Shown here piece by piece: positions 25,919 to 34,461 of a DNA stretch of 64,000 nt. How positions within the stretch are numbered: position 1 is the stretch's first letter; every line of letters starts with the position of its first letter. The stretch is from Gillisia limnaea DSM 15749 (GTDB lineage Bacteria; Bacteroidota; Bacteroidia; Flavobacteriales; Flavobacteriaceae). The notes beneath the pieces are model-generated. The model saw nothing but the letters and a program-made list of their open reading frames with translations, did no database searches and was not told the DNA's origin. Position numbers and translations under genes: made by a program. Location: NCBI RefSeq assembly GCF_000243235.1, contig NZ_JH594606.1:2089448-2153447 (forward strand), written 5' to 3'.

Positions 25919-26764
25919 ATGAAGAACAATCTTTTCCTTCGTTCGTCCCAATCTTTTTATTACCTACTTCCCCTCTTATTCTTATTTACTTTTGCCGGTT
26001 GTGAAACCGAAGAGATGGTAGCTCCCAATACTTCCGATCTCACTTCTGAATCTCTTACGGCAAAAAAGGCTACTTCTGAAAAGCTCAAAACCTTCTACGG
26101 TCCTGCCCAACATGTTGGCAATGGAGTTGCGAGGGCTTTTGTTGAAATAAACAGAGACGGAACTCCGGAGACTATTGGAGTCAGGATTTCTGAAAAAGGA
26201 CTTGAGAAGCTGCCGGGAGCAGATCCGGCAGGTCACGGGCCAACTTACACCCTAAGGATCCCGAACCAGACAGCGGGTTTACCTTTTGATCATATCGATC
26301 TTAATTACAATCCCCAGGGGCATCCCGCTCCGGGTATTTATACCTTTGAGCATTTTGATTTTCATTTCTATATGATCTCTGTAGCGCAAAAAATGCAACT
26401 AACAGATAGAACAACCGCACTACGATTGCCTGCCGAAAGCCTCTGGCCCGACGGCTATTATCCCGATCCGGAATTTGTGCCTATGATGGGTTTACACTGG
26501 GCTGATCCTACCGGGACGGAATTTACAAATCCAGGAAGTTTTACAAAAACCTTTATCTATGGGTCGTATGACGCAGAATTTATATTCTATGAACCTATGA
26601 TCACCGTGGCACATTTGGAGTCAAAGGTTTCAAGCACCAATCCTTTTCCGCCATTAAAGGAATTTGGCGAAGCAGCTTATTATCCTACATCGTACAGCAT
26701 AGATTTCGATGCGCAGCGAAAGGAATATGTCATTAGTTTAGGAGATATGGTTTGGAGGGATTAA
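25919..26764 (+). CDS. lipoprotein resembling TTHB210/DUF5602 proteins
   Basis: 281 residues. Signal peptide with lipobox (LFLFTFAGC), so probably lipid anchored. The core IDLNYNPQGHPAPGIYTFEHFDFHFYMI contains a His-rich pattern (QGH, EHFDFHF) that I associate with the TTHB210-like family, whose prototype is an extracytoplasmic protein controlled by an anti-sigma system in Thermus. A further conserved-looking block is VPMMGLHWADPTGTEF. The histidines could bind metal; activity is unknown. Followed by a terminator, so monocistronic. Confidence 0.7.
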   Translation: MKNNLFLRSSQSFYYLLPLLFLFTFAGCETEEMVAPNTSDLTSESLTAKKATSEKLKTFYGPAQHVGNGVARAFVEINRDGTPETIGVRISEKGLEKLPGADPAGHGPTYTLRIPNQTAGLPFDHIDLNYNPQGHPAPGIYTFEHFDFHFYMISVAQKMQLTDRTTALRLPAESLWPDGYYPDPEFVPMMGLHWADPTGTEFTNPGSFTKTFIYGSYDAEFIFYEPMITVAHLESKVSSTNPFPPLKEFGEAAYYPTSYSIDFDAQRKEYVISLGDMVWRD

Positions 26765-26785
26765 TCCTCTTCTTGCCAAACAACA

Positions 26786-26822
26786 TAAAGGCTGCTTTTC
26801 AAAGCGGCCTTTATTATTTTTT
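26786..26822 (+). terminator. Rho-independent terminator
   Basis: AAAGGCTGC and GCGGCCTTT form a 9-bp stem with one G-T pair and an 8-nt loop, followed by ATTATTTTTT. It ends the lipoprotein gene and lies just before the convergent gene at 26832. Confidence 0.85.
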
Positions 26823-26831
26823 AACAAGAAA

Positions 26832-28031
26832 CTACAAGCTGCGCTTCATACCTCTGTACACCCCGCCAAATCCTATAGTAAGATGGTGAACATTTCCGCT
26901 GTGCATAGGATAATCATTGAATTGAGGCATGGTATATCCATAGCGGAGTCTTAAATACCAGTAACTTTTATCATCATTATTAGTAAGCAGATAATTGGTG
27001 TCCCAGCCGAGTTTGATGTTGAGGTTTAGTCCAAGGGTATAGGAGGCAGCAAACCCTACCTCCAGGGCTTCAAGTTCAGGTGTTTGTTCAAGATCTGTGG
27101 TAACAGGGCCAATATTTGCCGCTCCAATCCCTGCAAAAGGACTTAGCTTTATTTTATCATTCTCCACCACTGCATAACCAAGAGAAGCCTCGGGAAAGAA
27201 CATCATGGCCGGCGAATCTTTAGACCAAAACACTCCTCCATTCTCCCGGTCCTGTTTGGTTTTTGCAAAACCTATATAGTTCCTTAAGTACAAGGTGAAC
27301 TTGTTGTATTCAACATCAAAAGCCACCCCAAAAACCCCGTGGTTGTTATACATCTCGCCAAGTTCTCCTGTAAACATCCCAAAGCCTGAGAAAAATTCAA
27401 ATCCAAAAGCCCATTTTGAAGGAGCATACCTGTACCTGATGTTATTTCTAAGGTAGTCTTCATAAGGACTTTCGGGATGCGTTTCCAGATATAGATCGGC
27501 CATCATATTGACTTCCTCCTGGGAAAGTTTCATAAGTGGCTCTCCGGAAACCATAAAGTTGAGGTGCAACAACAGGAAATCTTTAGACGCTGTGTCAAGA
27601 GAGGAATCGAGAATTTTATCCTCCAGCATTTGAAGCTGCTCCCAGGATCTTTCTATTAATTTGGTGTAAAGAAGATCCCGGTCTGGAAAGATCTTACGCT
27701 GATAATTTGCCATGGAATCCCGCTCAAACCTTACAATTTTCCCCGGAAGATCTTCGTGTTCCCCGGTCCAGTACATGATCATCCATACTTCCCCGGGAAA
27801 CAGGGCCACGTAATCTTCGTTTTGCACTTCATTAAGCAAATAATCCTTCACCTCCTTTACCTTCTCAATATCACCCTCCATGAATTTATCCAATAAAAGC
27901 CTCCTGCCCTTAGAAATTAACTGGCTTCTGGATTCCTGATAATTCATGATCTCCTGTTCCAGGTCTTTCACCTGTGCCGGTAGCACAATGGTAAAAAGCA
28001 GGAACAAAACAGCAAAATAAAAGTGCTTCAT
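26832..28031 (-). CDS. outer-membrane protein with helical N-terminal domain
   Basis: 399 residues. Signal peptide MKHFYFAVLFLLFTIVLPAQ. Residues about 20-200 are helical and charged (LEQEIMNYQESRSQLISKGRRLL). From about 205 the sequence turns into alternating aromatic strands (WAFGFEFFSGFGMFTG, FTLYLRNYIGFAKT, YWYLRLRYGYTMP) and ends HLTIGFGGVYRGMKRSL, consistent with an 8-10 strand beta-barrel. I do not recognise the family. Probably monocistronic, convergent with the lipoprotein gene. Confidence 0.65.
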   Translation of the reverse strand: MKHFYFAVLFLLFTIVLPAQVKDLEQEIMNYQESRSQLISKGRRLLLDKFMEGDIEKVKEVKDYLLNEVQNEDYVALFPGEVWMIMYWTGEHEDLPGKIVRFERDSMANYQRKIFPDRDLLYTKLIERSWEQLQMLEDKILDSSLDTASKDFLLLHLNFMVSGEPLMKLSQEEVNMMADLYLETHPESPYEDYLRNNIRYRYAPSKWAFGFEFFSGFGMFTGELGEMYNNHGVFGVAFDVEYNKFTLYLRNYIGFAKTKQDRENGGVFWSKDSPAMMFFPEASLGYAVVENDKIKLSPFAGIGAANIGPVTTDLEQTPELEALEVGFAASYTLGLNLNIKLGWDTNYLLTNNDDKSYWYLRLRYGYTMPQFNDYPMHSGNVHHLTIGFGGVYRGMKRSL

Positions 28032-28245
28032 ATAGTTGATATTGAGCAGCTAATATATATTGTTTTTTGATTCGTTTATGAGGTGGTGAAAAAATAATTT
28101 GAGTGGGTTTTAGAAGGGATTTTTGGGAGGGAATATGGGTGTGGGAATAGTGCTTTTTTAGCGGCCTTTTTTATAGATAAGGTTGCCTATCACAGGTGTT
28201 GTTCGATTATTTTTTGCTGAAGTTGGGGGGTAATCTGGATGCAAA

Positions 28246-30492
28246 TTAAATTACAACCTTCATTAGTTCAGTTAAGGTGACACAAAAGGGGATACCAGAC
28301 TGCCTTCCCGATCTGTAGCCGGGGAGATTTCTAAAACTCCAATTTACATCTATAAAATGTTCTTCCTTTATTTCTTCAATTTCGAAAATAAGGTAACTGT
28401 TTTCCTTTGGATAACCCTCCGTTATCATTTTTTCTCTAGAAAAAATTCGTGGGCCACATCCTTTAATTTTATATAGCTTATTTGAACTTTTATCTCCGGA
28501 TGTATGCAATAAAATGTATTTAGCTGAAAGCTCAGTCGCAGTAAGAGGAATGGCTCCTACCTTATCATCAATTCTTATATTATAAAGGTTTTTTGACTCG
28601 ATCCACTGCAAATGTTGATTATCCTTATAAAACCCGACTAGCACGTGAATTTCGCTCGGAATAAAATTTCTGTTTTCTCCAAAGGCTTCAGGTAGCGGTT
28701 CCTTTATATCCTCAGGTGGATTTCGATGAATATCAAAAATTCTGTAAGCAAGGTTTTCTCTTTGAGAAGCCCGATTAAGGAAATGATCAATTACCCGTAA
28801 TATGAAGTCTTTTAAATGCTCTATCCCGCTATTTGTTCTTGAAGGTCGGACAGGGAAAGCTCCAAGACCGGGTAATATTTCATGAAAACCATTACGTTCT
28901 AGTACTTCTGTACCAGGATAAAGCACATAAGCTCCTCCGGTTCTTCTTATCGCATCTTTGTAAGCATGCATTTTTAGAAGATCAGCATTTTTATAATTTC
29001 CTTTTAATTGTTCAATTTTTTCTTGGTTCAAATCTTTATCCTGATCGACTATTTGTATTAGATTATCAATTTTGTATTTAGCGTCGAAATGAATGTGAAC
29101 AATTAATTCTTCTTTTTCTGCCGTTTCTTCAGATATTCCAGCAGGCCAAACGGATAGAGTATAATCGGGGCGCATTGATTTACTCCAACTCCCTGGTGAT
29201 GGATGGTCTCCAGTATTTGAAAAGGTTCGATTGAAGCTGAAATTTATTTGAAGTTTTCTTGAATCATGTTCAAACAAACCTCCTATAGATCGTTTTTCAC
29301 CCATAGCTAATTGGAGGCTTAATTCATCATTGGTCGGTTTAATAAGATCTTCTAGATCTTTTGGAAAAATTTCGAATAGTTCCTTCAGTAAATCGAGCAA
29401 TTTGAAAAATAGCCAATACTCATATAGAGTAGCTATATCTTTTTTTCCACTTGCGTAGACATTTTCTCCTCCTTTCCATATCAATTGTGCAGCCAGGTCA
29501 AACATTAACCAGGCCTTCAAAACCTCCCGGTAACCCTCTTTTTTCTGAAGAATTGGACTATTTAATTTTAAAATTTGAGCCCGCGAAATTTCACTAAAGA
29601 AGGTGTGATGAAGATGCTGTTCCAGTTTTTCTATTGTAGATGTTACCTCCTTTTCAATTCTGGTTCCAGATTTTACAGCAGTTTTTATGTCGTTGCACAA
29701 TTTTAGAAAGCTTTGTAATGCGTGCTTTATAAAACGGTTTTCTGCTGTGTCAACTGTCTCTGTTTTTAAATCTGATTGTACTCTTGCCGGTAAGCTGGTA
29801 ATACCTTTTTTGGAAAAATTATGGCCTTCTCTTATTCTAGTTCTTTGGGACCGTGTCAAAAATTGTCTGACATGGTGATTTTTAAATTTACCAATTTTTC
29901 TTATATCTGACTCCTCAGAAATACGGCACCAGGCTGTGTTAGGGGATGTTATTACTCTTTGAGCTGCCTCATTGAATTCATCGGTGTCAATTACAGATTT
30001 TATAAACGTATATCTTTGGTAAAGCGTCTCGCTTCCTTTTGTGAAATCGGGTTCAAAATTTTGTGAGACAGGAGAATTAACCTGCATTAGGAGATCTGTA
30101 CAATGTTCGGTTATATTCTCCAGCATAAATCGGTAATCCTCTCGATAGGAGGTTTTTTGGGACTGTACTTCAAGATTTACTTTCCCTATCTGTTCAGCTG
30201 AATCTTTTCGAAATAAAGATATACTGAGAGTGCCAACATAGATATTAGGTGAAATTCTTCCCTGATGCTTATTGAAGGGATCTTGCTCTACAATTTCATC
30301 AGTTTTAAAATAATAAGAAGATGAGGAGAATTTGTAATGATAAAAATTGCCTTCTTTAATTTGAAAAGGAGCTTCTCCATTTGCTTCGGCATCTTCAACT
30401 TTAAAAACAGAATAATGTGCTTTAGCCTTTATATGCAGAAAAAGTCCTTCTTCAACAGAATCGAGCGGGATATTTACTTCCTTATCTGGCAT
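28246..30492 (-). CDS. McrC-like DUF2357 nuclease subunit
   Basis: 748 residues. DUF2357 features are ETVDTAENRFIKHALQSFL (about 245-263) and DIATLYEYWLFFKLLDLL (about 352-369). The PD-(D/E)XK_7 nuclease core is visible as D443 in RPDYTLSV and D470-A-K472 in HIHFDAKYK, followed by LLKMHAYKDAIRRTGGAYVLYPG. Predicted endonuclease subunit of a McrBC-type, type IV-like defence system, driven by the NTPase encoded upstream. Its ATG overlaps the stop of that gene (TAATG), so translation is coupled. Target specificity is unknown. Confidence 0.85.
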   Translation of the reverse strand: MPDKEVNIPLDSVEEGLFLHIKAKAHYSVFKVEDAEANGEAPFQIKEGNFYHYKFSSSSYYFKTDEIVEQDPFNKHQGRISPNIYVGTLSISLFRKDSAEQIGKVNLEVQSQKTSYREDYRFMLENITEHCTDLLMQVNSPVSQNFEPDFTKGSETLYQRYTFIKSVIDTDEFNEAAQRVITSPNTAWCRISEESDIRKIGKFKNHHVRQFLTRSQRTRIREGHNFSKKGITSLPARVQSDLKTETVDTAENRFIKHALQSFLKLCNDIKTAVKSGTRIEKEVTSTIEKLEQHLHHTFFSEISRAQILKLNSPILQKKEGYREVLKAWLMFDLAAQLIWKGGENVYASGKKDIATLYEYWLFFKLLDLLKELFEIFPKDLEDLIKPTNDELSLQLAMGEKRSIGGLFEHDSRKLQINFSFNRTFSNTGDHPSPGSWSKSMRPDYTLSVWPAGISEETAEKEELIVHIHFDAKYKIDNLIQIVDQDKDLNQEKIEQLKGNYKNADLLKMHAYKDAIRRTGGAYVLYPGTEVLERNGFHEILPGLGAFPVRPSRTNSGIEHLKDFILRVIDHFLNRASQRENLAYRIFDIHRNPPEDIKEPLPEAFGENRNFIPSEIHVLVGFYKDNQHLQWIESKNLYNIRIDDKVGAIPLTATELSAKYILLHTSGDKSSNKLYKIKGCGPRIFSREKMITEGYPKENSYLIFEIEEIKEEHFIDVNWSFRNLPGYRSGRQSGIPFCVTLTELMKVVI

Positions 30493-32432
30493 TAGGCTTC
30501 TGCATAACTGGCAAAACCATTCTCAATTACTCCATTATACATTCTCGATAATTTTTCGAGTGACAGAGGATACTTTACCACCTCCTTATCTTTAAATGTA
30601 AAATCGGTACTTAGAAAGACTTCCTTTTCAATTCTCTCGTTATGAGAAGTTAGACAAAACTGACCTAAAGTGGTAAGTATAGGAACTAGTTTTCTACGGG
30701 AGCCGTGCAACTTGGGGAGTAATTTTTGCATAATAGCAATGTCTATCTTTTCATCATCCTCTATGTGTTTATTTATTACGGAGAGATTGTACAGCAAATG
30801 ATGAATTTCTGTAGCACTGCGATAGCCAAATTCAGCTCCGGTTTTTTTAAGTTCTTTGAAGAAATTAAGCAATACTGTATTTACAGAATCTACAGGTTTC
30901 TCATATTTTTTATTAGAGGATATTTCGAGAAAGTCCGAAGCCATTTTCACTCCCTTACCTTTCAAAATGGAAAGATCCGGTTTGCCATTGCTATCAAGAA
31001 AGTCTGCCATTTCTTCAGCAGTTATCCTGAATTCTATAGTATTAGCCCTGTCTAAAACTTTCGGACTGAACATATACGTGGTTTCATCAATATTTACAGT
31101 ACCAACAATAAAGACATTGTTTGGCCAAGTTACATGAGCAGGTACACCATTCTTTTTCTCCAGATCTTTAAATAGAACTATATCTTCACCTGTTTCCATA
31201 ATACTGAGAAAGTCGGCAAAATATCTTTCAACATGGCTCAAGTTCATTTCGTCCAGAATGATAAAAAAAGGTTTGTGAGAGTTATCTTTTGCTTCTATAA
31301 GTAAATCAAGAATACCATTTTCCGGTTTTACATATTCATCCTTCTCTATGGCATTAGAATAGCCAAGTAAGGGTTCTCGGTTCGTCCAATCAGCACCAAC
31401 TGGGACTATACAAAATTGATTTTCTTTTTGACAAATCCAATTTGCAAATGCTTGAGCCAATTTTGTCTTTCCTGAACCTGAAAGTCCCGTGAGAATTACA
31501 AAAGGTTTTGTACATAATGAGGAAACGAAGCGGTCAATTAACTTTTTGGAGAACTGTAATCCTCCAGCTTTAGCGTCTTCTAAAAAAGTTGAAGTGTTCA
31601 ACGATTCCTTTTCTATTTCATTTGCATTGTCAACTGGCGAAACGACCTCATTTGTTTTATTCATTTGTAAAAGGTCATTTTGTTGAATTTCCTTTTTGGA
31701 ATTCACAGTTTTGTATATTTTAATTATTTCGTCAAGATCGTTTTCAATTATTTCAGCATCAGGAAGATCTAAAGTATTATAGGATCGAAAGACGTAGGAA
31801 TCACCGTATCTCTTCGGTTGGCCAAAACCATTTTCTCTAAAAAATTGTTTGATTGTTTTTTCTTCCTTGGATAAAGGCCAAGTCATGGGAGGATTTTTCG
31901 TTTCACTGATCCCGTAGGAAAGAATTAAGCGGTTAATATCTTTGTAAAATAGGTAACCTGGATAAATTCCTTCACTAGTTGTATGTGGGTGTATTAGAAA
32001 AGAAATCCAAGGAATTTGTGCAGATACACCTTGTCCAAAACTTACTTTGACCTTCAATCCTTTAAATGTATCTTTAAAATGTTTTGTTTTTAGATTCCCT
32101 GTTTCACTCTGCTCAAGAAAATTAATTAGTACGGTATAAAAGGTTTCATCATCTAAAATAGGAGTTCCGTTCTTTTTTACAATCTGGAAATCATTTATTT
32201 CCAGAAGTTGAAAGCATGGTGTATCCAAACCACCTTTAAATGTACGGCGGTCTAAGATTTCTCCATTTGCAAAAAAATTTGCGTAAGAAACAATCAGTTT
32301 TGCAGGATAAGGTTTTCCATTATATAGGGCATCATAGTATTGTGAATCCCCATTCGGAGGAATCCCCTCTTTATCTATTTTTTCTACCGCTTTTTCTAAA
32401 TGTTCTTTTGTAATATTACTGGGAATACTCAT
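30492..32432 (-). CDS. McrB-like AAA+ NTPase with N-terminal recognition domains
   Basis: 646 residues. Residues about 1-90 (IPPNGDSQYYDALYNGKPYPAKLIVSY) resemble the ScoMcrA-type N-terminal domain. About 95-190 resemble the MrcB/DUF3578 domain (IPWISFLIHPHTTSEGIYPGYLF). The AAA domain has Walker A GLSGSGKT (316-323), Walker B IILDEMN (391-397), the McrB-type GTVNIDETT (444-452) and KVLDRAN. In McrBC systems this subunit hydrolyses GTP (or ATP), forms a hexamer and translocates DNA. First gene of the pair. The two genes look more AT-rich than their neighbours, consistent with acquisition. Confidence 0.85.
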   Translation of the reverse strand: MSIPSNITKEHLEKAVEKIDKEGIPPNGDSQYYDALYNGKPYPAKLIVSYANFFANGEILDRRTFKGGLDTPCFQLLEINDFQIVKKNGTPILDDETFYTVLINFLEQSETGNLKTKHFKDTFKGLKVKVSFGQGVSAQIPWISFLIHPHTTSEGIYPGYLFYKDINRLILSYGISETKNPPMTWPLSKEEKTIKQFFRENGFGQPKRYGDSYVFRSYNTLDLPDAEIIENDLDEIIKIYKTVNSKKEIQQNDLLQMNKTNEVVSPVDNANEIEKESLNTSTFLEDAKAGGLQFSKKLIDRFVSSLCTKPFVILTGLSGSGKTKLAQAFANWICQKENQFCIVPVGADWTNREPLLGYSNAIEKDEYVKPENGILDLLIEAKDNSHKPFFIILDEMNLSHVERYFADFLSIMETGEDIVLFKDLEKKNGVPAHVTWPNNVFIVGTVNIDETTYMFSPKVLDRANTIEFRITAEEMADFLDSNGKPDLSILKGKGVKMASDFLEISSNKKYEKPVDSVNTVLLNFFKELKKTGAEFGYRSATEIHHLLYNLSVINKHIEDDEKIDIAIMQKLLPKLHGSRRKLVPILTTLGQFCLTSHNERIEKEVFLSTDFTFKDKEVVKYPLSLEKLSRMYNGVIENGFASYAEA

Positions 32433-32512
32433 AATTCGAAGGAAAAGTATACTTAATTGAAATCTAATTTAATACAATTTTTAGAAGGGGAGAAGAATAC
32501 CTGTTTCAAAAC

Positions 32513-32830
32513 TCATTTATAATTTTGTATATAATAATCCACAATCGGCACATCTGCCTCTGCCCAATCCAGGTCTTTCAGTTTTTCAACTGGTAACCAA
32601 AGGACTTTGGCATGTTCAAGCAGATCTATTTCAAATGTTTGCAGGGAACAGCGAAATGGAATTAATTCTAATTTGAGATTCGAATATATGTGAAAATTTG
32701 ATGGTAAGCGCTTCAAAACATCAATTTCTACTCCCAATTCTTCTTTTATCTCCCTTTTCAGGCAGGTGGCGAGATCTTCACCTCCTTCAACTTTCCCGCC
32801 GGGGAATTCCCATTTGAGTGGCAGGTTCAT
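32513..32830 (-). CDS. MutT-like Nudix hydrolase, start codon apparently lost
   Basis: Hydrolyses nucleoside triphosphates or related diphosphates, possibly oxidised dGTP. The Nudix box is intact (GGKVEGGEDLATCLKREI then KEELG). From the ATG at 32830 the protein has 105 residues and lacks the first beta strand. The frame continues upstream, encoding IKVTCAIIEKEGKVLC and then AQRSEK, exactly what MutT proteins carry, back to a TAA at 32929-32927. That extension contains no ATG, GTG or TTG. The codon where homologues start reads ATA (32896-32894). Either a rare start is used or the gene is disabled. Confidence 0.8.
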   Translation of the reverse strand: MNLPLKWEFPGGKVEGGEDLATCLKREIKEELGVEIDVLKRLPSNFHIYSNLKLELIPFRCSLQTFEIDLLEHAKVLWLPVEKLKDLDWAEADVPIVDYYIQNYK

Positions 32831-32993
32831 TTTCTCACTGCGCTGCGCGCAAAGTACCTTCCCTTCTTTTTCAATGATGGCGCAGGTAACTTTTATGTGT
32901 ACAGATTGTGTGATGATGATAATTTTTTACCAAGATAGGAATAAAGATTTTCCGGTTAAAAAGGATTAAGGTTCACTTGCCTATTCGCGAAAA

Positions 32994-33750
32994 AACGAAG
33001 TGACGCTGTGATGAAATGATGAAGTGATGATGCGATGGTGGGATGATTTGATGGTGTGACCTCCCAAATCTCAAATCTCAAATTCCAAATTCCAAAACCC
33101 AAATTCCAATTAATGAAGTAACGAAGTGACGGAGTGATGAAGTAACGCTGTGGTGAAGTGATGAAGTGACTTCTCAAATTCCAATTAACAACTTAACGAT
33201 TTAACGATTTCACGATGTGACGAAGTAATGGTTTGATGATGTGATTGTTTGATGGTGTGACGTCCCAAAACCCAAAACCCAAATTCCAATTAATGAAGTA
33301 ACGAAGTGACGGAGTGATGAAGTAACGCTGTGGTGAAGTGATGAAGTGACTTCTCAAATTCCAATTAACAACTTAACAACTTAACGATTTAACGATGTGA
33401 CGAAGTAACGAAGTAACGAAGTGACGCTGTGATGGTGTGACGAAGTGATGAAGTGATGGTGTGAGGTCCCAAATCTCAAATTCCAAATTCCAATTAATGA
33501 AGTAACGAAGTGACGGAGTGATGAAGTAACGCTGTGGTGAAGTGATGAAGTGACTTCTCAAATTCAATTAACAATTTAACGATTTAACGATTTAACGATT
33601 TAACGATGTAACGATGTAACGATGTAACGAAGTGAAGGAGTGATGGTGTGACGTCCCAAAACCCAAATCTCCAATTTCACTTAACAACTTAACAACTTAA
33701 CAACTTAACGATTTAACAACTTGACGATTCAACGAATCAACGATGTGACC
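32994..33750. repeat. composite array of degenerate 8-bp and 7-bp tandem repeats
   Basis: About 750 bp in which most sequence parses into consecutive 8-mers of the form RAYGAWKT (GATGAAGT, AACGAAGT, GACGATGT, AACGATTT, AACAACTT). These are interrupted by blocks of 7-mers of the form NNCAAAT (CTCAAAT, TCCAAAT, CCCAAAT). A higher-order unit of roughly 97 bp is repeated exactly at 33101-33197 and 33281-33377 and nearly so at 33486-33575. Short frames here translate to Ser/His/Phe/Thr-rich nonsense and are not genes. Confidence 0.9.
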
Positions 33751-33802
33751 AGGTCCAACCGTACCGTTCGGGCAGGTAACAAGAACCACAACTGACTAAA
33801 AA

Positions 33803-33823
33803 CATTCAAAATTCACCATTCCC
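33803..33823 (-). repeat. short reverse-oriented heptamer run
   Basis: ATTCAAA, ATTCACC and ATTCCCT are three consecutive 7-mers, the reverse complement of the GAAT-type heptamers at 20071-20140. Located between the large array and the lemA promoter. Confidence 0.6.
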
Positions 33824-33859
33824 TAATCACTAAAACACCAAAGACTAACATAAAAAAGT

Positions 33860-33867
33860 TATATTTG
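33860..33867 (+). promoter_or_regulatory. -7 box of lemA
   Basis: TATATTTG, an exact match to TAnnTTTG, 27 bp before the ATG at 33895. It overlaps the TTG at 33865 that would otherwise be read as an upstream start, which decides the start of lemA. Confidence 0.6.
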
Positions 33868-33894
33868 AGGGTAAGATATTTTAAAACTAAAATT

Positions 33895-34458
33895 ATGGTA
33901 GCATTGTTAATTATAGTAGGGATTGTTTTGGTGCTCGTCTTTTGGGGAGTGGCTATTTATAACGGTCTGGTGAGCTTGAAGAACAACCGTGAAAATGCAT
34001 TTGCCGATATTGATGTGCAGCTAAAACAGCGGCATGATCTGGTGCCTCAACTTTTAGGAGCTGTGAAGGGATATATGGAGCACGAACGCGGAACGCTGGA
34101 AGCTGTGACCAATGCAAGGCAAAGAGCCGTCCAGGCCACAGGGATCAATGAAAAGATCGCTGCCGAGAAGGATCTGGGAGCTGCTTTGCAGGGATTAAAT
34201 ATACAGGTGGAAGCCTATCCCGATCTTAAAGCCAGCCAGAACTTCATGCATCTTCAACAGGAAATTTCAGATATTGAAAACAAACTGGCTGCCGTGAGAC
34301 GCTATTTCAACTCGGCCACCAAAGAACTCAATATTGCCATTCAGAAATTTCCGAATAATATTTTCGCAGGAATGTTTGGTTTTACTACCCAGCCTATGTT
34401 TGACCTTGGGGTTGCGGGAAGAGAGCAAATGGACGTTGCACCCGAGATCAAATTTTAA
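33895..34458 (+). CDS. lemA: LemA family protein
   Basis: 187 residues from the ATG at 33895 (an upstream TTG at 33865 lies inside the promoter). One N-terminal membrane helix (MVALLIIVGIVLVLVFWGVAIYNG) followed by the LemA helical bundle: LKNNRENAFADIDVQLKQRHDLVPQLLGAVKGYMEHE and NKLAAVRRYFNSATKELN. LemA proteins are membrane-anchored and often paired with an M48 peptidase, as here, three bases downstream. Role in envelope stress is suspected but unproven. Confidence 0.93.
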   Translation: MVALLIIVGIVLVLVFWGVAIYNGLVSLKNNRENAFADIDVQLKQRHDLVPQLLGAVKGYMEHERGTLEAVTNARQRAVQATGINEKIAAEKDLGAALQGLNIQVEAYPDLKASQNFMHLQQEISDIENKLAAVRRYFNSATKELNIAIQKFPNNIFAGMFGFTTQPMFDLGVAGREQMDVAPEIKF

Positions 34459-34461
34459 GCA

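Noticed and set aside
32956-33567. Minus-strand open frames encoding Ser/His/Phe/Thr-rich peptides
   Set aside because: They arise from the degenerate 8-bp and 7-bp repeats; no start context, no domain, and the 8-bp period changes frame with every unit.
33865-33894. TTG start giving a 10-residue longer LemA
   Set aside because: The TTG is part of the TATATTTG promoter box, and the ATG at 33895 begins the typical membrane helix.
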